Shown here piece after piece: positions 7,401 through 16,774 of a DNA stretch of 34,465 nucleotides. The DNA comes from Bacillota bacterium (GTDB taxonomy: Bacteria; Bacillota; SHA-98; UBA4971), in contig JACIXY010000029.1 of assembly GCA_014360195.1 (NCBI GenBank), positions 1 to 34,465 of the forward strand, read 5' to 3'. A program made the position numbers and the translations under genes. Within the stretch, counting starts at the first letter, position 1, and each line of letters begins with the position of its first letter. The notes below the pieces were generated by a model, which saw nothing but the letters and a program-made list of their open reading frames with translations, had not been told where the DNA came from and did not search any database.

Positions 7401-7661
7401 CTGATCCGGTGGCGCGCCCTTTCGTCTCTCCGCACTGGGAAGGACGCCGAAGGCACGGTGGCAAGTTGGCCCACTCCTTCGCCCATTGTTTGGCAGGACG
7501 AAAGAAGGAGTTTCGATACAACGGGAGAAATCAAGATAGGATTACGGCATGTCGGCCTGCGAGTCTGCGCGGGCGGAAGTAGGAAGACGGTAGCTCGCAC
7601 GACCGGCAGCGCCGGGCGCATCCCTATGACCTGAGGATTTTCGACTACGGGAGGATCCATT
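7401..7661. other. Intergenic region ahead of manC
   Basis: No gene is seen. The region contains an element at 7492-7534 related to one at 13617-13660 upstream of the wbp genes (see repeat entries). I could not define a clear -35/-10 promoter, although the first gene of the manC group needs one here. Confidence 0.5.
7492..7534 (+). repeat. Recurrent upstream element, copy 1
   Basis: GGCAGGACGAAAGAAGGAG runs into TTTCG and, 11 nt later, GAGAAAT. The copy at 13617-13660 shares 18 of the first 24 positions and the GAGAAAT at the same offset. Both sit within about 200 nt upstream of polysaccharide genes on the same strand. The role is unknown; regulatory function is an inference from position. 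Confidence 0.45.
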
Positions 7662-9470
<1,809 letters not shown>

Positions 9471-9589
9471 ACCACGGGAGCGCTCCGTCCATCATGAGGG
9501 TGTCAGCCGCCTTCACCGCGGCCATAGAGCCGCGCGTAGCAAAGACCATGGTCCCGAGCCCCCCGGTTGCGGCCCGCGCGTTGGGCGCC

Positions 9590-9966
9590 GCTTCGCGAGT
9601 CCCCTCGATGGCGCCCGCCTTCGTGGGAGGATCGACCTCCTGCTACGGGCGGCAGGACCTGACCCGTCCGCGGTTGAAATAGTGGACATTAAGACCGCCG
9701 AGAACCGACCGCCGCTCCCGCAGCACCAGAACCAGCTGCGCCTCTACGCCCAGGCGGCCCGGACGCTCGGCTTAAACCCAGTCCGCCTCGTCATCCATGA
9801 CCTCGACTCCGAGGACGGCGCGGCGATACCCGTGGAAGAGAACCCCGCGGAACTTGCGCGGTTCCAGGAGGACATGTGCCGCTGGGTCCACGGGATCCAG
9901 AACGGACGGTTTTCGCCTGTGAGCGGGACGGCGTGCAAAACGTGTGACTACGCGCGCCTGTGCTGA
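9590..9966 (+). pseudogene. C-terminal fragment of a Cas4/AddB-like PD-(D/E)XK nuclease, copy 2
   Basis: The frame reads ARLRGRIDLLLRAAG, then VEIVDIKTAENRPP (the (D/E)xK catalytic segment), NQLRLYAQAARTLGL, LVIHDLDSEDGAAIPVEENP and the iron-sulphur end ACKTCDYARLC. This is the catalytic and C-terminal part of a PD-(D/E)XK exonuclease as found at the end of AddB/UvrD-type helicase-nucleases or in Cas4. Upstream helicase domains are absent or unrelated, and the frame is joined to other debris. A shorter, nearly identical copy is at 7203-7400. Confidence 0.75.
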
Positions 9967-10717
9967 TTCGGCCCTGCGGGGCGGCATTTCGGTTTCCTGT
10001 GCTGGGGAGTACCTAGAGAGCACTGAACGCTACCGCGTCAGCTTACTGGTTTCTTTAGGAAAACGAAGAGCCTCTTGACCTTGCACTAGCACCTCAATGC
10101 TGAATGGCCAAACAGCTGGTTCCGTGTCGGGACATGCACGGGAATGCCGCAGGAGAAGGTGACGTCATACTGGTGGCTCACTTTTGTTACTTCTTGTAGA
10201 CCCCTGCGGGGCAGATGACACCGCAGGACTGACCTCTTCGCTTTGGTCGGAGTAACCGCCGATCGTGGAGCCCCACTGGGGCTTCGCCCGAGGACGAGTA
10301 TATCTGCTTTCCCTTCCGGTGGCCGTCCGTCGACCATCTCATCGACTGGGTCGCACGCCGGTTCGGTCTTCATTCGCTTTACTTACCAGGATCTGCTTAC
10401 CGTTGTTGCAAGTCACGTTGACCTTGTGTGCTGTCCAAACTTGAGGTGGCCGAGCACGACCAAGAGCGTCACAGGAGGCGGACCACAGACTGTGACACCT
10501 GCATGCGTGAGACGTGTTTATCTGACGGCATGCGGCTCGGAGAACGGCTGCCAACGAACGGCTGGCAGAGACTTCAAACCCCGGCAGGGGGTGGGCCACC
10601 CGGCAGTTGCCGTCCGATATCCTAATCGCTCATAAGGACATTCGCATGGGGGCTGCACGGTTGGCTGTGACCAGACCACGAACCTAAACGGACACCTGAG
10701 AGCGAGGGGGTGCACCC
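9967..10717. other. 750-nt region without a supported gene
   Basis: No frame here has a plausible start and recognisable content. A hairpin CTGCCA-N9-TGGCAG is at 10548-10568 and GCATGC occurs twice at about 10501-10535. It must contain the promoter of the membrane-protein gene at 10718, but I could not assign a good -35/-10 pair. Confidence 0.5.
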
Positions 10718-11377
10718 ATGCCTACAGATTATCCTTCTGTATTCTCAGCTGTAGCAGCTGGGTTTTCAGCTCTCACTGCTGCGCTGGTCTACCGGCGCGA
10801 GTGGGGATTGCGACGACCTAATTGCCTTCCGCCGCGTTGCTATTGGGTGGGATACATGGATGATGAGAAGAATGAGCCACGAATGTGTATAGCTCTGCCC
10901 GTACACGCTGTGAGCCTCGGTGGCTTGTCAGGCGTAATCGAAGACATAATGCTGGAGGTTGAAACGCAAGCGTGGGGCAAGTCTTTGTGGTTCCAGCCCG
11001 AGTTTCAAACGGACATCGAGAAAGCCACGGGCGCCTTGTGGCGGGAGATGAACGTATTTGTCCCTTTAGCAGTAAAGGGGAAGAACGTATCAACCACAGT
11101 TGTAGTCTTCGGACGCAGGAGTTTCAAAGGTGACCCGAAGGCATACTGGTGTGCTGGAGAATACCACGTAGTGGCGGAGGAGACAACCACACACCGTGAC
11201 CTATTCAGTGTGGATTTCAAGCTTGACGCGGACTTTCCATATGGAGACACTAAACTGTTGACGGTCAGGGCGAATTTCGGCATCGTGTTAAGCCCACGGC
11301 GCTGGACCCGCCAGCTTCTTGATAAGAGAGACAAGTGCGGACAGTCCCACGAGTGTGAGATCATGACTCCACGTTAG
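10718..11377 (+). CDS. Single-pass membrane protein of unknown function, upstream of the RT system
   Basis: The gene encodes 219 residues. Residues about 6-23 (SVFSAVAAGFSALTAALVY) form one membrane helix followed by RREWGLRRP, so by the positive-inside rule the long C-terminal part should be cytoplasmic. That part is rich in alternating hydrophobic strands (MNVFVPLAVKGKNVSTTVVV, LFSVDFKLDADF) and suggests a beta-sandwich. I do not recognise a family. GAGGGGGTG precedes the ATG. It ends 174 nt before the predicted ncRNA start and reads the same way as the reverse transcriptase, so it could be an accessory gene of that defence locus or simply a neighbour. Confidence 0.7.
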   Translation: MPTDYPSVFSAVAAGFSALTAALVYRREWGLRRPNCLPPRCYWVGYMDDEKNEPRMCIALPVHAVSLGGLSGVIEDIMLEVETQAWGKSLWFQPEFQTDIEKATGALWREMNVFVPLAVKGKNVSTTVVVFGRRSFKGDPKAYWCAGEYHVVAEETTTHRDLFSVDFKLDADFPYGDTKLLTVRANFGIVLSPRRWTRQLLDKRDKCGQSHECEIMTPR

Positions 11378-11515
11378 CGGCGGGTTACGGCGGTTTCGCA
11401 ATCCTTGATCCATCGGAGACGCAGGTGAACACGCTCGTATCTAAGATAAGCGTGATCGCTTGTTAGGCCATTCATATGGGTCACAGGGTGTGCTGCAAAT
11501 GTCAATGGAATATAC

Positions 11516-11544
11516 TTGCAGCCTTAGTCTGAAGATGGTATTAT
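11516..11544 (+). promoter_or_regulatory. Promoter of the RT-associated ncRNA
   Basis: TTGCAG (11516-11521), a 17-bp spacer and TATTAT (11539-11544) match sigma-A consensus well. The predicted start is at about 11551, exactly where the first hairpin of the proposed ncRNA begins. It would also transcribe the reverse transcriptase. Confidence 0.75.
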
Positions 11545-11578
11545 ATTATTGCCCTGAGGGGAAGCCTCGGGGGACGGG

Positions 11579-11665
11579 TGTTGCACCACCTGGTCAATGA
11601 TGACCAGCAGAATGCTGATAACCATCCTTGCCATGGTGCTCGCACCTCCATCGTCATTATACCAA
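11579..11665 (-). CDS. neo: Cryptic 'neo' unit: 29-codon repeat, stop-free when concatenated
   Basis: Downstream of the junction promoter on the minus strand is GGAGGTG (11649-11643), an 8-nt spacer and ATG (11634-11632). From this ATG the frame reads MARMVISILLVIIDQVV, crosses the repeat as VQH, and continues WYNDDGGAST back to the next ATG with no stop, because the period is 29 codons. The repeated protein would alternate a strongly hydrophobic helix with a short polar linker. In characterised DRT2 systems such a near-endless ORF (Neo) is made on phage infection and arrests the host; the same role here is inference. -35, -10, ribosome binding site and coding sequence are all embedded in one 87-nt unit. 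Not a conventional gene: in chromosomal context it lacks its promoter. Confidence 0.7.
11592..11661 (-). promoter_or_regulatory. Split promoter assembled only in a concatemer
   Basis: On the minus strand TTGACC lies at 11597-11592 and TATAAT at 11661-11656. In the chromosome TATAAT is upstream of TTGACC, with no usable partner for either. When 87-nt units are joined at TGTTGCAC, TTGACC comes to lie ahead of TATAAT with 5+8+4 = 17 bp between them, the ideal spacing. Transcription would then run leftward through the next unit. Confidence 0.75.
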
Positions 11666-11793
11666 TGTTGCACTGGGCGGCCTCGTCCCCGCGCGATAAG
11701 TGTGGGAACGAGCGTGGGTGAGTCATGCTCCGGAGGCTGTTCCGACCCCGCCCCTCGAGCCCCCGGATTTGGCTGATTCAAGAGGTTTGTGCC

Positions 11794-13149
11794 GTGAATC
11801 CGCCGACGCGCTCTCGCATGTGGTACCGGCTCCGGTTCGACTGCCCCATCTCCGAGGCCGCTGGCGAGCAGTACGCTTCCGACCCTGAGAAGGTGGCAGC
11901 TCACGCATTCTTTCCTTTTCTCTCATACGTGAAGGTCTCTCCACGATACCGGAAAGTAGAGCATAAGGTGAAGCCCAAGGAACGCCCTATTAGGTACGCC
12001 TCTCATCTGGATACCGCGATCTACCGACATTATGCGAATTGCCTCTCCGACGCGTACGAGGATCTCCTGGCGCGGGAGGGGCTTCAGGAGTGCGTAGTGG
12101 CCTACCGAAGGCTAAACAAGTCAAATGTTGATCTGGCCGTTGAGGTGTTTGGGATAATACGAGCGTATTTGAAGAACAAGGGCTCCTGCTTCGCTCTATG
12201 TATTGACATTGAGGACTTCTTCGAATCGCTTGATCATAAGGAGTTGAAAGCACGGTGGCAGGAGTTGTTGGGTGTCACTAGACTACCTGAAGACCACTAC
12301 AACGTGTTCAAGAGCGTGACCAGGTATGCATACGTTGAGCGTGACAAGTTGTTCAAGCTATTCGCTGAGGCCGACCCGGCTGGTCGCAGGCGGATTTGCA
12401 GTGCGCGGGAATTCAGGGAGAAGGTGCGGAAGCGTTCCGGACAGGATGGCAGGTTGGTCGAGGTGAATAGGTCTGGTAAGGGTGTGCCGCAAGGCTCTCC
12501 CATCAGCGCTGTGCTCAGCAACTTGTACATGGTTCCCTTTGACAAGGCAGTCAACCGTTTTTGCACTGACAACGGTTGTCACTACCGGAGGTACTCTGAC
12601 GACATCATACTAGTAGGCCCTGCTGGCCTGGAGGACAGCGCTCTATCCTTGCTGCGTGATCGGTTGCAAGCACAGGGGTTGAGAATGAACGAGAGTAAGA
12701 CTGAGTTGCGCCATTTCAGGGTCTCGTCGGGTGGGTGTGAGGCCCAGGAAGGACCGCTCCAGTATCTCGGTCTCACATACGATGGCGAGAAGGTCCTGCT
12801 GAGGTCGTCTACCCTCTCGCGGTATCATAGGAAACTTCGGAGGTATATCGCAGCGTCTGAGCGCAAAGCTCTGAGTTCACCCAGGGGCACACGCCTGTGC
12901 CGACGGCGTACGTTCAGACAGTTCACCATGCGTGGCAGGCGAAACTTCATCGATTATGCGGTACGCGCAGACGAGGCAGTGGAGGGGGCCGGTCTAAGAA
13001 GCGGCATCCGGAACCAGGTTCGCCGCCACTGGGTCATTGTGAACCGACTCCTCATGGAAGCGGATAACCGTGTGGCCGCGACGCGTTCTGTAAGGCAAGC
13101 AACTAGTTTAGTGGCAGTCACGAGGAATTCCTCGCCCGGCGACGAATGA
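11794..13149 (+). CDS. Defence-type reverse transcriptase, DRT2-like
   Basis: From the GTG at 11794 (AGAGG 8 nt upstream) the protein has 451 residues; an ATG at 11725 lacks a good binding site and would overlap the ncRNA. RT motifs in order: RPIRYASHLDTAIYRHYA (about 64-81), motif A CIDIEDFFESLDH (136-148), motif B GVPQGSPISAVLSNLYM (230-246), motif C YRRYSDDIILVG with catalytic YSDD (267-270), QYLGLTYDG (323-331), then a basic thumb (SRYHRKLRRYI). There is no intron-type maturase/HNH domain and no retron VTG motif. The overall pattern resembles the UG2/DRT2 antiviral RTs, though those I recall have YCDD. A structured RNA region with concatemer-forming features lies immediately upstream, the DRT2 arrangement. 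Family assignment is from motif memory. Confidence 0.85.
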   Translation: MNPPTRSRMWYRLRFDCPISEAAGEQYASDPEKVAAHAFFPFLSYVKVSPRYRKVEHKVKPKERPIRYASHLDTAIYRHYANCLSDAYEDLLAREGLQECVVAYRRLNKSNVDLAVEVFGIIRAYLKNKGSCFALCIDIEDFFESLDHKELKARWQELLGVTRLPEDHYNVFKSVTRYAYVERDKLFKLFAEADPAGRRRICSAREFREKVRKRSGQDGRLVEVNRSGKGVPQGSPISAVLSNLYMVPFDKAVNRFCTDNGCHYRRYSDDIILVGPAGLEDSALSLLRDRLQAQGLRMNESKTELRHFRVSSGGCEAQEGPLQYLGLTYDGEKVLLRSSTLSRYHRKLRRYIAASERKALSSPRGTRLCRRRTFRQFTMRGRRNFIDYAVRADEAVEGAGLRSGIRNQVRRHWVIVNRLLMEADNRVAATRSVRQATSLVAVTRNSSPGDE

Positions 13150-13616
13150 AAACCCGGTGCTTCCTTTGAGTTTTCCCTCAGGTTTCAAACAGCGTGGGTG
13201 AGCAGCTCCTCTTTCGAGCTGGCCGCTCTCACTCCCGAAGGAGCCCGGCCCGCTTTGCTGGGCCTGCAACGTCAAAAGGAAACCCAACACACTCGAAAGG
13301 CTGGCACTTCTGCCCACAGAGATGATGCACATCAAGGTTTGGCTCAGTTCCGGCTTGGAGCGCGACCGGCGGTCGCCTCCTACGGACGAGTTCGACAAGG
13401 CTACGGGCTACATTCAAGATCTACTCTACAGGAGGTTGCATGGCCCTGTCCCCCGGCGCAGTCGGCTTGTCAGGTGGGCCTGACTGCACAGTGCGGACCG
13501 CGTGAAGAGCGAGGACATTGAATGCGGGTTCGAGAGTGTACCTGGATGGGGCGCGCTGCACCAAGACTCTTGCTGGTGTGCCGCGCCACGATGATACGTC
13601 GCTTCACATACCCTCT
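13150..13616. other. Intergenic region after the RT, one weak small frame
   Basis: No confident gene. A 53-codon plus-strand frame at 13322-13483 (MMHIKVWLSSGLERDRRSPP) is open upstream past CWACNVKRKPNT and could be remnant coding sequence, but it has no clear ribosome binding site. A hairpin GGCCC-N8-GGGCC near 13246-13265 lacks a T-run. A 100-codon frame at 13522-13824 is arginine-rich and overlaps the wbp start, so I do not call it. Confidence 0.4.
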
Positions 13617-13660
13617 GGCGAAACGCGAGAAGGAATTTCGGCGAGATGAGAGAAATTCAA
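13617..13660 (+). repeat. Recurrent upstream element, copy 2
   Basis: GGCGAAACGCGAGAAGGAAT continues TTTCG with GAGAAAT 11 nt later, matching the element at 7492-7534. It is about 150 nt upstream of the first wbp gene. Confidence 0.45.
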
Positions 13661-13810
13661 TCCTAACCGGATGTGGCTGCCGTGTGCTGGGTGCAGGGGT
13701 CGTTGCTGTGCGGAAGGACGGCCGCCGCAAGGCCAACGGAGAAGGCTGGCGGACCACGAGGCACGGCGAGAGGCGTGAAAGGCAGCGGAAAGGACATGTT
13801 GGCTTGAGAA

Positions 13811-15490
13811 ATGGACTCAAGTAACAAAGTTGCAGTTATCGGCGCAGGCAACTGGGGCAAGAACCTGGTCAAGAACTTCCACGCCCTAGGGGCGCTCGGC
13901 GCCGTGGTTGAGACAGATGACGGGCTTCGCGAGAGGCTGGCCGAAGAGTACCCTGGTGTCCCGATCTACAGAGACTACGTTGACATCTGGAACAGCGTAA
14001 TCCCATCAGTTGTCATTGCAACCCCAGCTGCAACTCACTACGAAATCGCAAAGGCAGCGCTTCTGGCCGGGAAGGACGTCTTCGTGGAGAAGCCGATGAC
14101 GCTCCTCGCGTCCGAGGCCGAAGACCTCGCCCGCCTCGCAGAGCGCGAGAGGCGCGTGCTGATGGTCGGGCACCTCTTGCTCTACCAGCCGGCGATACGG
14201 TTCATCAAGGATTACCTCCGCTGCGGAAACCTCGGCGCAGTGCGAAGCCTTCACCAGGAGCGGCTCAACCTCGGGCGTGCCCGCTCCGTGGAGAACGCCC
14301 TGTGGAGCCTGGGCGTCCACGACGTAGCCGTCGTCCTGCACCTTGTGGGAGAGAGCCCCACCGCGCTAAGCGCCACCGGGCAGTGCGTTGTCCAGCAGGG
14401 GATCGAGGACGATGTGTACCTGCATCTGCGGTTCCCCGGCGGCGTCCAGGCGCACCTCCACACGTCGTGGCTGTGGCCTGAGAAAAGGCGCCGCCTCGTA
14501 GTGGTGGGCACGGACGGCATGCTGGTTTACGATGAACTGGCGCAGAACGTCACCTTGCATCGCAAGGGTATCGGGCCTGATCTGAAGAACCGCGACGATG
14601 GGACCGAGGTCGTCTTCGAAGGGGCCGACGAGCCTTTGCTGATCGAGTGCAAGCACTTTCTGGAATGCGTGGCCTCCCGCAAGAAGCCTCTCTCGGACGG
14701 CTGGAGCGCCGTGGAGGTGGTGCGGGTGATGGAGCAAGCCAGTCGCCAGTTGCATGACAGGCACCCATCGGAGATCGGCCGCCAGCAACCGGGAGCACGA
14801 CAGGATGGCCGCCAGTCTGCTGTCACGTCATCGACGGGCGGTGACCATGGGGACTACTTCGTCCACGAGTCGGCCTGGGTGGATGACGGCGCGAAGATCG
14901 GCAAAGGCACGAAGATCTGGCATTTCTCCCACGTCATGTCGGGCGCCGAGATCGGTGAGCGATGCAGCCTCGGGCAGAACGTGTTCGTGGCGAGAGGTGT
15001 CAGGATAGGGAACAACGTCAAGATCCAGAACAACGTGTCCGTCTACGAAGGAGTAATCCTGGAGGACGACGTTTTCTGCGGCCCAAGTATGGTGTTTACT
15101 AACGTGAAGACGCCGCGCTCCGCCTTCCCGCGTAACACCAGCGCCGATTACGCGACGACTCTTGTGAAGCGCGGGGCGTCCATCGGGGCCAACGCAACCA
15201 TCGTATGCGGAGTGACCATAGGTGAGTGGGCATTCGTCGCGGCGGGCGCGGTCGTGACAAAGGACGTGCCGCCGTACGCCCTGGTAGCGGGCGTCCCGGC
15301 CAGGATCATCGGGTGGGCGTGCGAGTGTGGCGTGCCGCTCAAGTTCGACGGTGTCACGGCCGTGTGCAGCGAGTGCGGCAGGCAGTATGAGAAGCGGGAC
15401 GAGCGAAGCGTGGTCTGTGTTGCAGCGGGACGGGCGGGAGGAGCATTTAGAGCTGCTCCGTCGGCGAAGAACAGCGCGACAACCCGCTGA
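13811..15490 (+). CDS. wbpB-wbpD: Fused UDP-sugar 3-dehydrogenase and N-acetyltransferase (WbpB-WbpD type)
   Basis: 559 residues in two enzymes. Residues 1-315 are a Gfo/Idh/MocA oxidoreductase ([24 protein letters not shown] at about 94-97; [13 protein letters not shown]) that in the Wbp pathway oxidises C3 of UDP-GlcNAc uronic acid. After a polar linker (about 315-345), residues 345-525 are a left-handed beta-helix acetyltransferase ([60 protein letters not shown]) that acetylates the 3-amino group. A zinc-ribbon-like CECG...CSECG follows (about 497-522). In Pseudomonas these are separate proteins. Together with WbpE and WbpA downstream it gives UDP-GlcNAc(3NAc)A. The ribosome binding site is weak (TTGAGAA). 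Confidence 0.88.
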   Translation: MDSSNKVAVIGAGNWGKNLVKNFHALGALGAVVETDDGLRERLAEEYPGVPIYRDYVDIWNSVIPSVVIATPAATHYEIAKAALLAGKDVFVEKPMTLLASEAEDLARLAERERRVLMVGHLLLYQPAIRFIKDYLRCGNLGAVRSLHQERLNLGRARSVENALWSLGVHDVAVVLHLVGESPTALSATGQCVVQQGIEDDVYLHLRFPGGVQAHLHTSWLWPEKRRRLVVVGTDGMLVYDELAQNVTLHRKGIGPDLKNRDDGTEVVFEGADEPLLIECKHFLECVASRKKPLSDGWSAVEVVRVMEQASRQLHDRHPSEIGRQQPGARQDGRQSAVTSSTGGDHGDYFVHESAWVDDGAKIGKGTKIWHFSHVMSGAEIGERCSLGQNVFVARGVRIGNNVKIQNNVSVYEGVILEDDVFCGPSMVFTNVKTPRSAFPRNTSADYATTLVKRGASIGANATIVCGVTIGEWAFVAAGAVVTKDVPPYALVAGVPARIIGWACECGVPLKFDGVTAVCSECGRQYEKRDERSVVCVAAGRAGGAFRAAPSAKNSATTR

Positions 15491-15550
15491 GGGGCGCGAC
15501 TCACCTAGAGGCGCGACTGTTACGGGAGCGGATGGAACGGAGGCAGAAGG

Positions 15551-16711
15551 ATGCTGGGCAAGACGAATCTGGCGGAGGCCGCACCAGAGAGCAGCGCAAA
15601 GATCCCTAGCTTCGACCTGACTCGGCAAAACGCCGCGCTCAAGGACGAGCTGATGCAGGTCATTTCGGGCATCATCGACGGTGGGCACTTCATCCTCGGC
15701 GAGAACGTCGCCGAGTTCGAGAAGGAGATGGCCAGGACCTGCGGCGTCCGCTTTGCGGTCGGCGTGGCCAACTGCAGTGACGCCCTGTATCTAGCCCTCC
15801 TCGCCTGCGGCATCGGCCCGGGCGACGAGATCATAACCACGCCGTTCACGTTCTTCGCGACGGCGGGAGCCATCGCGCGGACAGGCGCTCGCCCCGTGTT
15901 CTGCGACATCGACCCGGCTACGTACAACATGGACGCCCGGGGTATAGAGGGCCTCGTGACCCCACGCACAAAGGCGATACTGCCTGTCCACCTTTACGGG
16001 CAGCCTGCCGACATGGACCCGATCGTGGACGTGGCGAAGAGGCACAATCTCTACGTCATAGAAGACGCAGCCCAGGCCATCGGAGCTTCTTACAAAGGAA
16101 GGCCGGTAGGCTCGCTTGGCGACGTCGCGTGCATCAGCTTCTTCCCTACGAAGAACCTGGGGGCCTTCGGCGACGCCGGGGTGGTTGTCACCGATAACGC
16201 TGACATCGCCGACCGGGTCAGGATGCTGAGAGTCCACGGGTCCAGGAAGAAGTATTACCACGAGGTCCTCGGCTGCAACAGCAGGCTGGACGAGCTTCAG
16301 GCTGGCATCCTGAGGCTCAAGCTCCGGTATCTTCCTGACTGGACCGCAAGACGCCGCCAGATTGCGACTCGCTACGTCGAGCTTCTCGCGGGCACGCCTC
16401 AGGTGCGGTCTGGACTGCTGAGGCTTCCCGTCGAGCTTCCCGACACGATTCACGTGTACCATCAGTTCACTGTGGCAACGCCGGACCGCAACCGGCTTCA
16501 GGAGCACCTCAAGGCAAGAGGGATCGGTTCCACCGTGTATTATCCGTTGCCGCTCCACCTTCAGGCGGTGTTTCGCGACCTGGGGTACAGGGAAGGGGCC
16601 TTTCCTGAGGCGGAGCGAGCGTCGAGGGAAGTGCTGTCGCTTCCGATGTTCCCTGAACTTGCTGACGAGGAGATCGAACGGGTGGTCGAAGCGATCCGCG
16701 ACTTCCACTGA
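15551..16711 (+). CDS. wbpE: DegT/DnrJ/EryC1 aminotransferase (WbpE-like)
   Basis: 386 residues, PLP-dependent. It should transfer an amino group from glutamate to the C3 ketone made by the upstream dehydrogenase. Key segments: GDEIITTPFTFFATAGAIAR, VIEDAAQAIGASYKG (PLP-ring Asp), and FFPTKNLGAFGDAG, whose Lys should form the Schiff base. RLDELQAGILRLKL is also typical. Full family length. GGAGGCAGAAGG lies just before the ATG. It starts 60 nt after the WbpB-WbpD gene and is followed by WbpA, which supports the WbpE role over other DegT substrates. Confidence 0.88.
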   Translation: MLGKTNLAEAAPESSAKIPSFDLTRQNAALKDELMQVISGIIDGGHFILGENVAEFEKEMARTCGVRFAVGVANCSDALYLALLACGIGPGDEIITTPFTFFATAGAIARTGARPVFCDIDPATYNMDARGIEGLVTPRTKAILPVHLYGQPADMDPIVDVAKRHNLYVIEDAAQAIGASYKGRPVGSLGDVACISFFPTKNLGAFGDAGVVVTDNADIADRVRMLRVHGSRKKYYHEVLGCNSRLDELQAGILRLKLRYLPDWTARRRQIATRYVELLAGTPQVRSGLLRLPVELPDTIHVYHQFTVATPDRNRLQEHLKARGIGSTVYYPLPLHLQAVFRDLGYREGAFPEAERASREVLSLPMFPELADEEIERVVEAIRDFH

Positions 16712-16774
16712 GTTCCGGGTGGACTGATACACGAACGTGCACCGCCACGATGCGAGGGGAAGGGGGTGCCAGGC

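Larger units (their letters stand above)
11579..11673 (+). repeat. 8-nt direct repeat bounding an 87-nt template
   Basis: TGTTGCAC is at 11579-11586 and 11666-11673, exactly 87 nt (29 codons) apart. In first-strand cDNA it reads GTGCAACA. A cDNA 3' end finishing on the 5' copy could anneal to the 3' copy and continue, giving tandem 87-nt units. Eight matches in a few hundred bases could occur by chance; the weight comes from the promoter and reading frame that the jump creates. Confidence 0.7.
11570..11690 (+). other. Clamp helix closing the template loop
   Basis: GGGGACGGG (11570-11578) pairs with CTCGTCCCC (11682-11690) over nine positions including one G-U. The 5' strand directly abuts the first TGTTGCAC, and the 3' strand starts 8 nt after the second. 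This would hold the two template ends side by side, as needed for the RT to jump from one repeat to the other. Seen by inspection; thermodynamics not computed. Confidence 0.6.
11551..11780 (+). ncRNA. Predicted DRT2-type template RNA
   Basis: Proposed boundaries run from the promoter start to just before the RT ribosome binding site. Hairpin 1 is CCCTGAGG/CCTCGGGG (11552-11559 with 11565-11572, one G-U pair). Next comes a template segment bounded by TGTTGCAC at 11579 and 11666. A helix of nine pairs (11570-11578 with 11682-11690) can close the template into a loop; it competes with part of hairpin 1 and with a 3' hairpin (11682-11686 with 11708-11712 and 11688-11694 with 11700-11706, loop GATAA). 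Inside the template are small hairpins CTGGTC-N6-GACCAG (11590-11607) and ACCAT-N7-ATGGT (11621-11637). In known DRT2 systems an RNA of this kind, located directly upstream of the RT, is copied by rolling-circle reverse transcription. The 3' end is a guess. Confidence 0.75.

Noticed and set aside
11590-11607. CTGGTC-N6-GACCAG hairpin as a terminator
   Set aside because: No T-run follows, and it lies within the proposed RT template.
11541-11726. Second open minus-strand frame through the template
   Set aside because: Also stop-free over 87 nt, but it lacks the ribosome binding site and ATG placement found in the other frame.
11524-11904. 126-codon minus-strand frame as a normal gene
   Set aside because: It crosses the ncRNA and the RT start and has no chromosomal promoter; I interpret only its 11579-11665 part, as the concatemer-dependent unit.
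11794-13149. Group II intron maturase or retron RT
   Set aside because: No maturase or HNH domain and no intron ribozyme features were seen, nor the retron VTG motif or msr/msd-like inverted repeat arrangement.
13522-13824. 100-codon frame before the wbp genes
   Set aside because: Arginine-rich, overlaps the next start and contains part of a repeated non-coding element.
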